From Streptomyces sp. LUP30 (lineage in GTDB: Bacteria > Actinomycetota > Actinomycetes > Streptomycetales > Streptomycetaceae), in the NCBI RefSeq assembly GCF_001746365.1, contig NZ_MJAJ01000053.1:25016-85040 (forward strand): a DNA stretch of 60,025 bases. Reading direction: 5' to 3'. Positions 1 to 8,886 of the stretch are shown one piece after another. The translations under genes and the position numbers were made by a program. How positions within the stretch are numbered: position 1 is the stretch's first letter; every line of letters starts with the position of its first letter. The notes under the pieces were generated by a model, which saw only the letters and a list, made by a program, of their open reading frames with translations, did not search any database and was not told where the DNA came from.

Positions 1-26
1 CCCGCCCCCCTCGAAGACGCCGTGCG

Positions 27-1043
27 TCAGTCCTTCAGCTCGGCCGCCACCAGCTCCGCGATCTGCACCGCGTTCAGCGCCGCGCCCTTGCGCAGGTTGT
101 CGTTGGAGACGAACAGGGCGAGGCCGTGCTCGACGGTCTCGTCCTGCCGGATGCGGCCCACGTACGACGGGTCCTGGCCGGCCGCCTGCAGCGGGGTGGG
201 GATGTCGGAGAGGGCGACGCCCGGGGCGCCGGCCAGCAGCTCCGTCGCGCGCTCCACCGTCAGCGGACGCGCGAAACGGGCGTTGACCTGAAGGGAGTGG
301 CCGGAGAAGACCGGCACGCGCACACAGGTGCCGGAGACCTTCAGCCCCGGGATCTCCAGGATCTTGCGGGACTCGTTGCGGAGCTTCTGCTCCTCGTCGG
401 TCTCGTGCAGACCGTCGTCGACGATCGAGCCCGCGAGCGGGACCACGTTGAAGGCGATCGGGCGCTGGTAGACCTGGGGCTCCGGGAAGTCGACCGCCGC
501 GCCGTCGTGGGTGAGCCGGTCCGCGTCCGCCACGACCTTCTGCGCCTGCCCGTGCAGCTCCGCCACGCCCGCGACGCCCGAGCCGGACACCGCCTGGTAG
601 GTGGCGACGACCAGCGCCTCCAGCCCCGCCTCCTCGTGCAGCGGCTTAAGGACCGGCATCGCGGCCATCGTCGTGCAGTTCGGGTTGGCGATGATGCCCT
701 TGGGGCGGTCCACGATCGCGTGCGGGTTCACCTCGGAGACCACCAGGGGCACCTCCGGGTCCTTGCGCCAGGCCGAGGAGTTGTCGATCACGACGGCGCC
801 CTGCGAGGCCACCTTCTCGGCGAGCGCCTTCGAGGTCGCGCCGCCCGCGGAGAACAGCACGATGTCGAGACCGGTGTAGTCGGCCGTCGCCGCGTCCTCC
901 ACCGTCACGCCGTCCAGGACCGTCCCCGCCGAGCGGGCCGAGGCGAACAGACGCAGCTCGGTGACCGGGAAGTTCCGCTCCTTGAGGATGCTGCGCATGA
1001 CCGTGCCGACCTGACCGGTGGCTCCGACGATTCCGACCCTCAC
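27..1043 (-). CDS. asd: Aspartate-semialdehyde dehydrogenase
   Basis: Catalyses NADPH-dependent reduction of L-aspartyl-4-phosphate to aspartate semialdehyde, the branch point to lysine/diaminopimelate, threonine and methionine; cytosolic. The 338-residue product opens with the Rossmann motif GIVGATGQVG. It has the catalytic cysteine in NPNCTT (about C123) and the active-site histidine in SGHSLQVN (about H249), and normal family length. The frame is open upstream to an ATG at 1109, but the GTG at 1043 is preferred: it is preceded by AAAGGGAGTCGTC, a good ribosome site, and puts the nucleotide-binding motif right at the N-terminus as in the family. It is divergent from the ECF sigma gene. No ask gene is next to it inside this window; what lies beyond the left edge is unknown. 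Confidence 0.96.
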   Translation of the reverse strand: MRVGIVGATGQVGTVMRSILKERNFPVTELRLFASARSAGTVLDGVTVEDAATADYTGLDIVLFSAGGATSKALAEKVASQGAVVIDNSSAWRKDPEVPLVVSEVNPHAIVDRPKGIIANPNCTTMAAMPVLKPLHEEAGLEALVVATYQAVSGSGVAGVAELHGQAQKVVADADRLTHDGAAVDFPEPQVYQRPIAFNVVPLAGSIVDDGLHETDEEQKLRNESRKILEIPGLKVSGTCVRVPVFSGHSLQVNARFARPLTVERATELLAGAPGVALSDIPTPLQAAGQDPSYVGRIRQDETVEHGLALFVSNDNLRKGAALNAVQIAELVAAELKD

Positions 1044-1381
1044 GACGACTCCCTTTGTCTCGTTCTGTCTCGCTGCGTACGCATTGCCTGGCCGTGGCTT
1101 TTCCATCATGCGGCCGACACCGGCCTACCTGTCCAATTCTTTGCCCGCCATGCCCGAGGAGTGGGACGCCCCACAGTGATCGACGGTTGCGGAACTCGCT
1201 CCCGCACCCCGCTGAGCTGGAGGAATTCCCTTCGGCAGGGCTGCCGGCCGCAAGCTCTGCTGCCCCGCCCGCCGGTGTGACGTACGCCTCCGCGGCCGCG
1301 CCCGGAATTTCCTCGCGCCGGGGGCGAACGTTTCCGGGCGCGGCGGCGTCGTAGGAGAAACGCGGCGAGGGAGGGGTGTCT

Positions 1382-1921
1382 GTGCTGCGCAGAATCACCC
1401 GCCGGGTCCAGGGGGACGGGGCGGCCGGGCACGGCGACGACCCGCTGGACCCGGCGCAGGAACGCCGGGTGCGGGCGGTGCTCGCGCTGGGCGGGGTGCC
1501 GCAGGCGGACCTGCCGGACGGGGTACAGCAGGTCCGCCTGCGGCTGCTGGAGCGCGCGGCGAAGGGACACGAGGCGCCGCGCGACGTCTCCGCCTGGGCG
1601 GCGGTCGTGGCCTCCAACCTCGCCATGGACTGGCACCGGGCCAAACGCCGGCAGGAGCGGCTGGGGGAGCGGCTGGCCTCGCTGCGCCAGCACGAGCACC
1701 CCTCCGGCGAGGACACCAGCGTGCTCTCCCTGGCCGTCGCCCGGGGCCTGGACGACCTGCCCGACGCCCAGCGTCAGGTCGTCGTCCTGCGCTTCTACGC
1801 CGATCTGCCGGTGCGTTCCATCGCCCGGGAGCTGGGCGTCCCGGAGGGCACGGTCAAGAGCCGCCTGCACACGGCGGTCCGGGCCCTGCGCGCCCGCCTG
1901 CACGAGGACGAGGTGGTCTGA
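1382..1921 (+). CDS. ECF-family RNA polymerase sigma factor (SigE/SigM-like)
   Basis: Extracytoplasmic-function sigma factor of about 179 residues. Region 2 lies around residues 40-90 (VRLRLLERAAKG, then WAAVVASNLAMDWHRAKRR). Region 4 holds the helix-turn-helix DLPVRSIARELGVPEGTVKSRL near the C-terminus. Two in-frame GTGs compete, 1376 and 1382. GTG 1382 is chosen because the GGAGGGG run then lies 5-6 nt upstream, whereas it abuts 1376. The stop is separated from the next gene by one base, so the two are co-transcribed, and that gene encodes a single-pass membrane protein probably acting with this sigma factor. The regulon and inducing signal cannot be read from sequence. Confidence 0.9.
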   Translation: MLRRITRRVQGDGAAGHGDDPLDPAQERRVRAVLALGGVPQADLPDGVQQVRLRLLERAAKGHEAPRDVSAWAAVVASNLAMDWHRAKRRQERLGERLASLRQHEHPSGEDTSVLSLAVARGLDDLPDAQRQVVVLRFYADLPVRSIARELGVPEGTVKSRLHTAVRALRARLHEDEVV

Positions 1922-1922
1922 C

Positions 1923-2675
1923 ATGACCGCGGAACACGACGGCCGTGGCGGGCCGGACGCGCTGATGGCGGCCATCGCCGACGAACCGCTGCCGGACGAG
2001 GCCCGTGCGGACGGCGCCTTCATGGCGGAGCACCGCGCGGCGAGCGCCGACGTGGCGTTGCTGCGCGAACAGCTCGGCGTGCTCGCCGACGCCCTGACGG
2101 ACCCGGTGCGCGAGAGCGCGGCGCAGCCGTCGCCCGCGCCCGTCCGGCGGGCACGCGCTCCGCGCCGGCTGCGTCCCCTGCTCCTGGGAGCCGTCGGGGC
2201 GGCGGCCGCGGGCGCGCTGGTCTTCGGGGCAGGCTGGGCGGTCGTGCGGGCCGGGCACGGGGTCTCGGACGACGCGGGGAGCAGGGCCGCGAGCGACGCC
2301 GGCCGCGGCGAGTCCGGAGCCAAGGCGTCCGAGGACGCCGGCGCTCTCCTCGGCGACCCCGGCTACCTCGCCTGCACCCGGCTCGTCGTCGAGGGCGACG
2401 TGACGGACGTCCGCCGGCTGCCCGGCACGACCCGCGAGCGCGTCAGCCTGCGCGTCACCCACGCCTACCGGCCCGTGAGGAGCGCGCCCGAGGTCGGCTT
2501 CGACAGGGAGCAGGGCGCGGGTGCGCCGCTGAACCCCGGCGACCATGTGCTGGTCGCCCTGGCGCAGGGGGCGGGCGTCCCCGACGTCTGGGTGGTCGGC
2601 GAGCCCGACATCGCGCCGGAGCGGCAGGAGCTCACAGGAGCCCTCTCCGGGGCGGGGACCGCCGCCTGCGAGTAA
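1923..2675 (+). CDS. Single-pass membrane protein co-encoded with ECF sigma factor
   Basis: Hypothetical protein of 250 residues. It has a cytoplasmic N-terminal part of about 85 residues with no visible zinc-binding HxxxCxxC anti-sigma motif. One hydrophobic segment (LLLGAVGAAAAGALVFGAGW) spans about residues 90-110. An Ala/Gly/Ser-rich linker and an external C-terminal domain of about 130 residues follow. Its start is one base after the sigma-factor stop, which argues for translational coupling. By position it may be an anti-sigma or sensor partner, but no recognised anti-sigma domain supports this; it is a context inference. A hairpin terminator follows at 2792-2819. Confidence 0.8.
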   Translation: MTAEHDGRGGPDALMAAIADEPLPDEARADGAFMAEHRAASADVALLREQLGVLADALTDPVRESAAQPSPAPVRRARAPRRLRPLLLGAVGAAAAGALVFGAGWAVVRAGHGVSDDAGSRAASDAGRGESGAKASEDAGALLGDPGYLACTRLVVEGDVTDVRRLPGTTRERVSLRVTHAYRPVRSAPEVGFDREQGAGAPLNPGDHVLVALAQGAGVPDVWVVGEPDIAPERQELTGALSGAGTAACE

Positions 2676-2791
2676 CCGCGGCGGACCACGGAGGACGCGG
2701 CGCCGAGCGGCCTGGGGACGGGCGCCCCCGCCCGCCCGGGGCCGCCGGGGGCGTTGCCCGGAAGTCGTCGTGGCGGTGCGCGGACGGCGAA

Positions 2792-2819
2792 GGGCGGGCG
2801 CCCGTACGGACGCCCGCCC
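2792..2819. terminator. Hairpin terminator between convergent sigma operon and protease
   Basis: Nine-base perfect stem (GGGCGGGCG / CGCCCGCCC) with a 10-nt loop, followed on the plus strand by a short T-containing stretch (CTCTTGTTG). It lies between the plus-strand sigma operon and the 3' end of the minus-strand protease and could serve both. Confidence 0.6.
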
Positions 2820-2837
2820 CTCTTGTTGCCCGAGGTG

Positions 2838-5800
2838 CTACGGAGTGACCTTCTCGATCGTCACGTTGCCGGCGCCCGCGACGGTGCCCCGCGCGTTCAC
2901 CAGCTGGACCTGACCGAAGAGGACCCGGCCCGCCGGGGCGGTGGCCGCGGCGGTGACGGTGGCGGAGACCGCCGCCGAAGCGCCCGTGGCGAGCTTCACC
3001 GGCGCGGCCCCGTCGACCGTGACGGCGCCGAGCGCGGACGACAGGAACGCGTCCACGTAGTCGTACGCCGTCGTGCCGGCCGGGACCGAGTAGCCCGCGA
3101 CCTGGATGGTGTACGTGCCGGCGGCGGGCGACGGAATGGAGACCGCCTCCTCCGAGTCGCCGTCGGCCTGCTGCGCGACCTGCTTGCCGGCCGCGTCGTA
3201 GACCGTCAGGTCCAGGTCGGCGGAGGCGTCGGAGACGTTGCCGATGGAGACGTCGAGCGACTTCGCGCCCGCCGGGACCTCGACCGTGGTGGTCTGGGTG
3301 GTGCCGTTGGCGATCGTCGGACGGTCCTTCTTGGACGAGCCGAGCGGGCCGCCGACCAGCTTGCCGTCGATGGCGGCGAACTTGTTCGCCACCGTCCAGG
3401 AGGCGGCGGCCGGGACGCCGACCTTCGCCTCGGGCACGGTCACGTTCCCCGGGGCGAAGTCCGCGCCGTAGACCGTGGCCTCCAGCTTGTACGGGTTGTC
3501 GAGCAGCGGCGAGGTGCGGCGCGACTCGACCTCGATCTCCCAGACCCCGGCCTGCGGGTTCTGGTACGAACGGGCGTCGGGGCGGCAGCCGTTGGTGTTG
3601 GGATAGTTGCTGTAGCAGTAGATCGTGGAGGTGTCCTCGACCGCGACGCCGTAGGGGTGGATCGAGATGAACCGGGTCTGGCTCTTGTCCTTCAGCCCGC
3701 CGATCGCGACCTCGAACGCCTTGGCACCCTCGGGCACGGTCAGGAAGTAGGACTGGAAGCTGTTGCGCTGCACGGTGTTCGACACGGAGAACGTGTGGCT
3801 CACCGGCGTCGAGACGACGACCGTGTTGAGGATCTGCTTGTCGACGCCCTCGGTCTTCGGGTCGTCGACCTCCAGGATGGCGCTCGCGATGCCGGCGGCC
3901 TTCGGCCTGGCCTGGATCTGGACCGTCACCGGCTTGTTCAGCGGGAGCCTGACGTCGCCCTTGCCGAGGATCCGGAAGGCGCCGGCCGCGTTGTTCTCCA
4001 GGCGGAGCTCGTGGCGGACCGCCTTGTCGGCGCCGGAGGTGCGGGTGATCGTGACGTCGTACGTCTTCTTCTGCCCGGCCTTCAGACCGCCCTCACGGTC
4101 GTAGATCCCGGTGCCGAAGCCCGGCGTCTTCAGGGCCTGGTCGAGCGCGGTGTCGACCGGGGCCTTGACGGTGTAGTCGTGGGCGGTGGCGCCGTGGCGG
4201 ATGGACTTCCAGGCGTCCACGATGTTGATCGCGCCCGCGCCCTCCTCGTAGGCCTGCAGACCCTTGATGTGGTCCGCGGTCGAGGTCAGAGCCGTGCGCA
4301 GGACCGCCGGGGTGAGCGCGACCTTGGCCTGCTTGGCGGCCGAGATCAGCAGCGCCGAGGCGCCCGCGGCCTGCGGGGAGGCCATCGAGGTGCCCTGCAG
4401 CATGGAGTAGCCGGCCGGCAGCGGGTAGCCCGCGTCGGCGACCGGGGAGCCGGGCAGCCAGGTCTGGGTGGTGTTGATCGCGGCGCCGGGGGCGACCAGC
4501 GTCGGCGTGAAGCCGCCGTCCTCACGCGGGCCGCGCGAGGAGAAGGGCAGCAGCGCGTACTTCTTCGTCACCTGCGAGCCGTAGTTGGCGGCCCAGGTCT
4601 CCTTGGAGACGGCCGCGCCGACCGAGATCACCTTGTCGGCCAGACCGGGGTCGCCGATGGTGTTCGCGCCGGGACCCTCGTTGCCCGCGGAGATCACGAG
4701 CTGGACGCCGTAGGTGTCGATGAGGCGCGTGTACAGCGCGGCGCGCGCGTTGTTGCCGTCGTTGAGGCCCGGCAGACCGCCGATCGACATGTTGACGATG
4801 TCGACGCCTCGGTTGACGACCAGGTCGATCATGCCCTCGGTGAGGGCGACGTTGGTGCAGCCCGGGCCGAAGACGCAGGCACGGGAGGAGACGATCTTCG
4901 CGCCGGGGGCGGCGCCGTTCATCCGGCCGCCGAACAGGCCGTGCGCGGCGGTGATGCCGGCGACGTGCGTGCCGTGCTCGCTGGCGATGAGACCGATGTT
5001 GGCGAAGTCGGCCTTCTTGCCGACCCAGTCGCCGCCGAGCGGGTCCATCGGCACGTCCTTGCGGATCTGCACGACGAACGGCTGGCGTTCGGCGACGTCG
5101 GTCGACGGGTTGTCGGTGCCGAACCAGCCGATCTGGTAGCCGTCCTTGTACGGCTTCATCGCGGTGTCGTCGGTGAAGTCGCCGTTGCCGTTCACGTCGA
5201 CGGTGACGGTGCCGGCGGCCGCGTCGTACAGGACGCCCCACGCGTCGGTGGTGTCGCCGTCGCGGTTGACGTCGCCCTTGGCGTCGCCGCCCGCGGTGGC
5301 GGACTCCCGGAAGAGGTTGATCTGGTACGAGCCGGGCTTCGCCGTCCAGGTGCGGCCGCCGTAGCTGAAGCTGGGCCCGGAGACGGAGGTCACCATCGGG
5401 CGCCAGGAAGCGTCGTTGTCGAGCAGCGGGTCGGTGGCGGTCACCCAGTCGACGATCTTGCGCTCGCCGGTGGTGGTCTTCTGCAGCGCGGGGTGCGCCA
5501 GGTCCACGCCGGAGTCGAGGATGCCGATGGTGACGCCGCGGCCGTCCGCCTTCGGGTTCTTCTTCACGAAGTCGACGGCGCCCGTCTCGAAGGACGGGTT
5601 GTACGGGTTCTCGGCGGGGGTGTTCTTGTCCGGCGCGGGGTAGGTCTTCGCCTTCCCGGCGGACCCGGCGTCCTTGACGGCGTCCGCGCTCGGCGCCGGG
5701 TCGTCGAGGACGATGTCGTGCCGCAGGTCGATGGCCTGCACCGAGGACAGCTTGGCGGCGGCGGCGATCGCCGAGTCGGCCTTGGCGGTCGGGACGGTGG

Positions 5801-6152
5801 CGCGGACGTAGCCGAGCTTGTCGTAGGACTGGCCGACCGAGCCGCCCTTGACCGCGTCCAGCTCCTGGGCGACCTGCTCGGTCTGGCCGGGGGCGGTGGC
5901 GACCATCAGCGTGACGTTCTTGTCGCCGGAGGCCTTGGCTTCGGCGAGGAGGGCGGCGTCGTCGGAGCCGAGCTTGCGGGGGGCGGACTTCGCGCCGGGG
6001 TCGGACGTCGCCGGGGCCGGTCCGGCGTCGGCGGAGAAGGCCAGGGGTATCGGCCCGGCCGCGGACAGTGCGGCCACCAGGCCGGCGGCCACGGCTATGC
6101 GGGCCACGCGTCTGGTGCCCGATATCGGTGCACGCTGGGGGGTGAGGGTCAT
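2838..6152 (-). CDS. Secreted S8-family (subtilisin-like) serine protease
   Basis: Large exported subtilase, 1104 residues. A Sec-type signal peptide (basic GTRRVAR, then a hydrophobic AAGLVAALSAAG stretch) is followed by a propeptide-like region. The catalytic triad is visible: Asp in GILDSGVDLAHPA (about residue 214), His in HGTHVAGI (about 395) and Ser in GTSMASPQAAG (about 587). Between Asp and His lies an unusually long insert with two EF-hand-like loops, DVNRDGDTTD and DVNGNGDFTDD, which suggests calcium stabilisation. The C-terminal about 450 residues are beta-rich and include a pre-peptidase C-terminal-type domain (ASADLDLTVYDAAGKQV). ATG 6152 is preferred over 6158 because AAGGGA sits 5 nt upstream of it. 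The protease is transcribed alone. The specific substrate is unknown. Confidence 0.93.
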   Translation of the reverse strand: MTLTPQRAPISGTRRVARIAVAAGLVAALSAAGPIPLAFSADAGPAPATSDPGAKSAPRKLGSDDAALLAEAKASGDKNVTLMVATAPGQTEQVAQELDAVKGGSVGQSYDKLGYVRATVPTAKADSAIAAAAKLSSVQAIDLRHDIVLDDPAPSADAVKDAGSAGKAKTYPAPDKNTPAENPYNPSFETGAVDFVKKNPKADGRGVTIGILDSGVDLAHPALQKTTTGERKIVDWVTATDPLLDNDASWRPMVTSVSGPSFSYGGRTWTAKPGSYQINLFRESATAGGDAKGDVNRDGDTTDAWGVLYDAAAGTVTVDVNGNGDFTDDTAMKPYKDGYQIGWFGTDNPSTDVAERQPFVVQIRKDVPMDPLGGDWVGKKADFANIGLIASEHGTHVAGITAAHGLFGGRMNGAAPGAKIVSSRACVFGPGCTNVALTEGMIDLVVNRGVDIVNMSIGGLPGLNDGNNARAALYTRLIDTYGVQLVISAGNEGPGANTIGDPGLADKVISVGAAVSKETWAANYGSQVTKKYALLPFSSRGPREDGGFTPTLVAPGAAINTTQTWLPGSPVADAGYPLPAGYSMLQGTSMASPQAAGASALLISAAKQAKVALTPAVLRTALTSTADHIKGLQAYEEGAGAINIVDAWKSIRHGATAHDYTVKAPVDTALDQALKTPGFGTGIYDREGGLKAGQKKTYDVTITRTSGADKAVRHELRLENNAAGAFRILGKGDVRLPLNKPVTVQIQARPKAAGIASAILEVDDPKTEGVDKQILNTVVVSTPVSHTFSVSNTVQRNSFQSYFLTVPEGAKAFEVAIGGLKDKSQTRFISIHPYGVAVEDTSTIYCYSNYPNTNGCRPDARSYQNPQAGVWEIEVESRRTSPLLDNPYKLEATVYGADFAPGNVTVPEAKVGVPAAASWTVANKFAAIDGKLVGGPLGSSKKDRPTIANGTTQTTTVEVPAGAKSLDVSIGNVSDASADLDLTVYDAAGKQVAQQADGDSEEAVSIPSPAAGTYTIQVAGYSVPAGTTAYDYVDAFLSSALGAVTVDGAAPVKLATGASAAVSATVTAAATAPAGRVLFGQVQLVNARGTVAGAGNVTIEKVTP

Positions 6153-6164
6153 CGGCATCCCTTG

Positions 6165-6258
6165 TAGGTAAAGGAACGAGCGGCACGTGATCGAGACCGT
6201 TCCTGCCTGATCACGGCCGTCCGGAACGCGATCCCGGATGACCGCAAAGCTTTACCTA
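6165..6258. promoter_or_regulatory. Inverted repeat in the protease leader/promoter region
   Basis: TAGGTAAAG at 6165-6173 is matched by its exact reverse complement CTTTACCTA at 6250-6258, just upstream of the protease start codon. The 9-base arms are separated by 76 nt. The arms could pair in a leader RNA or be two operator half-sites. The role is inferred only from symmetry and position. Confidence 0.3.
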
Positions 6259-6432
6259 AGGGGCGGCTGTTTGGGGAGAGTTGACCGAAACGATATGGAT
6301 GTATGGGGAAAACCCTCTACGAGTCTCCTGTGCGCGGACTGTCCGGCTGCTGTGGGCTGCCGACCGCCTGCCGGGCGTGTCGTGCGTGGCGTCCGTGGCG
6401 TCGACCGGCGGCCTCGTACCGGCCCCCGTCCG

Positions 6433-6996
6433 TCAGGCCTCTTTGGAGCGGGCGTGGTGCCGGGAGGCCTTCGCGCGGTTGCCGCACGTCGCCATGGAGC
6501 ACCAGCGGCGGGCGCCGTTGCGCGAGGTGTCGAAGAAGTGCAGCGCGCAGGCCTCGTGGGCGCAGCCGCGGATCCGGTCCGGCGCGGTGGCGAGCAGCTC
6601 CAGGTAGTTGCGGGCGGCCAGCCAGGCCGGCCCCCACGCCTCGTCCGCGAACTCGGCCCGCTCGCCGGGGCCCTCGGCGGTGAGGGTGGGCCGGATGCGC
6701 CCGTGTTCGAGCACGCGGTCCAGACGCTCCGTCCGCGCGCCGTCCACGGCGGCCCCGATCGCGTCGCGGGCGTCGAGAAGGTGCCGCAGGGTCGCCGCGT
6801 CGGCCGTGAACCGCCCGTCCAGCCCGTTCGCCGCGAGCCACACCGCCGGCCCGTCCGTGTCCCGCAGCAGGTCCCGCACGGCGCCGTCCCGCGTCCACCG
6901 GGTGTTGAGCAGGTCGAGCGCGAGGGGCTCGCCGGTGAGCGGGCGGGGGTCTCGGGGGTGGGGTGCGGGAGAGAGGGAAGCCGGGGCGCCGGGCAT
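6433..6996 (-). CDS. CGNR zinc-finger protein (ABATE domain), putative regulator
   Basis: Protein of 187 residues. The N-terminal stress-response ABATE-type region begins at GEPLALDLLNTRW. The C-terminal zinc finger has the signature cysteines CAHEAC ... WCSMATCGNRAKASRH, i.e. two Cx4C pairs ending in the CGNR motif. This family is presumed to bind DNA in actinobacteria, but target and ligand are unknown. The ATG at 6996 is chosen because GGAG lies 5 nt upstream. The frame runs open to 7563, but that extension is antisense to the Nudix gene and is not used. The Nudix gene is divergent from it. No operon partner. Confidence 0.88.
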   Translation of the reverse strand: MPGAPASLSPAPHPRDPRPLTGEPLALDLLNTRWTRDGAVRDLLRDTDGPAVWLAANGLDGRFTADAATLRHLLDARDAIGAAVDGARTERLDRVLEHGRIRPTLTAEGPGERAEFADEAWGPAWLAARNYLELLATAPDRIRGCAHEACALHFFDTSRNGARRWCSMATCGNRAKASRHHARSKEA

Positions 6997-7104
6997 GGGG
7001 TCTCCTTCGGTCCGGCCTTCGCGCGGCCCTCGACCTGCCCCGTCAAGGTTATGTGACCGGTCGAGGTGTCCGGAAAATCCCCTGCCGGTGGCGCGCCGAG
7101 CGGT

Positions 7105-7110
7105 TAACGT
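7105..7110 (+). promoter_or_regulatory. -10 element TAACGT, predicted leaderless start of Nudix gene
   Basis: TAACGT matches the Streptomyces -10 pattern TANNNT and ends exactly 6 nt before the ATG at 7117. No Shine-Dalgarno sequence is present, so transcription probably begins at the start codon. No good -35 is seen. Confidence 0.45.
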
Positions 7111-7116
7111 CCCTGC

Positions 7117-7578
7117 ATGCGCCAGAGGTTGAGGGTGGCGGCCTACGCCGTCTGCGTCCGTGACGACCGCGTTCTGCTCGCCCGCTCGCCGGCCCCCGGC
7201 GGCACGCACGAGTGGGTGCTGCCGGGCGGCGGCATGGAGCACGGGGAGGACCCGCTCGACACCGTCGTCCGGGAGCTGGACGAGGAGACCGGCTACCGCG
7301 TCGAGGTGACCGGCCTGCTCGGCATCGACTCCTCCCGCAGGTCCCTCCGTCGCGAGGGGCTGCGCGGTCCCGTGGACCACCACGGCGTCCGCATCGTCTA
7401 CGAGGCCCGGATCGTCGGCGGCGAGCTGCGCAACGAGGTCAACGGCTCCACCGACCTCGCCGCGTGGCACGACCTGGACGCGGTCGAGGGGCTCACCCGG
7501 GTCCGCCTGGTCGACGTCGCGCTCGGGCTGTGGCGCGAACGGCCGCTGAACGGCCGGGTGCACGTGCCTGAGCGCTGA
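7117..7578 (+). CDS. Nudix hydrolase
   Basis: Protein of 153 residues of the MutT/Nudix superfamily, which hydrolyses nucleoside-diphosphate-linked compounds using Mg2+ or Mn2+. The Nudix box GX5EX7REUXEEXGU is intact at residues 38-60 (from GGMEHGE through RELDEETGY). The N-terminal strand RVAAYAVCV and the WVLPGGG approach to the box are typical. Substrate specificity cannot be inferred: it could be an 8-oxo-dGTP, ADP-ribose or NADH type. The start lacks a ribosome-binding site but is 6 nt downstream of a TAACGT element, consistent with leaderless translation. A strong hairpin follows at 7647-7683. Confidence 0.9.
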   Translation: MRQRLRVAAYAVCVRDDRVLLARSPAPGGTHEWVLPGGGMEHGEDPLDTVVRELDEETGYRVEVTGLLGIDSSRRSLRREGLRGPVDHHGVRIVYEARIVGGELRNEVNGSTDLAAWHDLDAVEGLTRVRLVDVALGLWRERPLNGRVHVPER

Positions 7579-7646
7579 GGCCGCCCCGCCCCTCCACGGC
7601 TCCGCACACCACGGCGTCGCGGAGCGTCGGCGCGCGGCCGGCGCAC

Positions 7647-7683
7647 GAGGAGGGCCGCCGGGTCTGCCCCGACGGCCCTCCTC
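7647..7683. terminator. Bidirectional hairpin terminator
   Basis: Interrupted stem (GAGGAGGGCCG pairs with CGGCCCTCCTC, then one mismatch, then CGGG/CCCG) around a short loop. It lies between the Nudix gene (plus) and the convergent DUF559-like gene (minus). Confidence 0.65.
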
Positions 7684-7711
7684 TCCCCTCCTGACCCGCC
7701 CCCGTCCGTCA

Positions 7712-8773
7712 TTACCGGGGCAGCACCACGACGTACGCGGCCGGGGCCCGGTCGCCCGAGGCCATCAGCGCCGTGCGGACCACGGCCGCCTGCTGTTCCA
7801 TCGCGTCCCGCAGCTTCCTGGGCGTGAGGTGGACGACCGTGATGCCCAGCCGCTCCAGGTGCTCCCGCTTGCGGGCGTACTCGGACCACAGCGCGTCCTC
7901 GTCCTGGCGCGGAGCCCGGGTGTCCAGCTCGACGGCCACCGCGTGCTCCGGCCAGTAGGCGTCCAGGCCGCCGAGGTGCGGTCCGCCCGGCAGACGCAGG
8001 TCCACGTTCCACACCGGGTCGGGCAGGCCGTGCTCGCACACCATCGTGTACAGGCGCTCCTCCGCGATCGCGCGGCCCTCGGCGAGCAGCGAGTCCACGG
8101 CGTCCACCACATGCGGCCGGCTCAGCAGCCTGGCGTCGTTCAACTCCCGGACGACCGCCGACGGTTCGCAGTGGCCGCCGCGCACCGCGTCCGACAGCAG
8201 CCGCCGCACCACCTCCGGGTCCGTCAGCTGGGCCACCGCGTCGGCCAGCGCGCGCGGCACCGGCGCCACCGCGACCCCCGTGGCCTGCTCGGGCGTCGGC
8301 AGCGTGGACGTGCGCACGACGTGCGCGAAGCCCGTCGAGCGCAACCGGCGCAGCCGCGGCACCAGGACGTCGATGTGGTCCAGGGACGGCAGCGGCGGAG
8401 CGGACGACAGGCCGTGCAGGTTCAGCGCCGCGAGGCCCGTGATCATGGCCTCCTTGTACACCGGCCGGTGCGGCTCCCCGCAGCCCGGCTGGGCGGGCAC
8501 CCCGGTCGGTGCCGAGGTGTCGCGGCCCGCGTAGGCCAGCACCGCGTGCAACCGCTCCTCGCTGGTCGGCGGGCCCGGGTGGAGCAGGTACACGCCCGGG
8601 AGGATCTGCTGCCAGGGTCCGCCGGGGCGGCACTGCTCGTTCGCCTCGGCGGGCGCCACGCCCTGGATGCGCAACTGGGCCGCCGTGGTGACTCGGCGCT
8701 GGACGTCCGACAGGTGACGGACGGAGCGGGGGGACGCCGGGGGAACCTGGGGGAGCGGGGTGTTGTGGTTCAT
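7712..8773 (-). CDS. AbiEi/DUF559-like protein with endonuclease-fold C-terminus
   Basis: Hypothetical protein of 353 residues. The N-terminal third resembles AbiEi-type winged-helix proteins: a helix around QRRVTTAAQLRIQG, then WQQILPGVYLLHPGPPT, then ITGLAALNLHGL. The C-terminal about 100 residues look like the Vsr/DUF559 restriction-endonuclease fold: a conserved acidic strand AVELDT, then EYARKREHLERLGITVVHLTPRKL. Such proteins are common and usually solitary in Streptomyces. No AbiEii-type toxin gene or restriction-modification gene adjoins it, so a toxin-antitoxin role is not supported here. Biological function is unknown; the fold assignment is by eye from motifs. Confidence 0.78.
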   Translation of the reverse strand: MNHNTPLPQVPPASPRSVRHLSDVQRRVTTAAQLRIQGVAPAEANEQCRPGGPWQQILPGVYLLHPGPPTSEERLHAVLAYAGRDTSAPTGVPAQPGCGEPHRPVYKEAMITGLAALNLHGLSSAPPLPSLDHIDVLVPRLRRLRSTGFAHVVRTSTLPTPEQATGVAVAPVPRALADAVAQLTDPEVVRRLLSDAVRGGHCEPSAVVRELNDARLLSRPHVVDAVDSLLAEGRAIAEERLYTMVCEHGLPDPVWNVDLRLPGGPHLGGLDAYWPEHAVAVELDTRAPRQDEDALWSEYARKREHLERLGITVVHLTPRKLRDAMEQQAAVVRTALMASGDRAPAAYVVVLPR

Positions 8774-8886
8774 GCAACGGGGATTCCGCGCCGGACGGGC
8801 CCCCTAACCGCTGTTACACGCTCGTCGACAAATCCGGACAAGTTCGCCCTAAAGGACGGGTGTTCGGATGCCGAGTAGGCACCGAA

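Noticed and set aside
2754..6167. Plus-strand 1137-codon open frame
   Set aside because: It is exactly antisense to the secreted protease, with a low-complexity Arg/Gly/Val product and no domains: a high-GC shadow.
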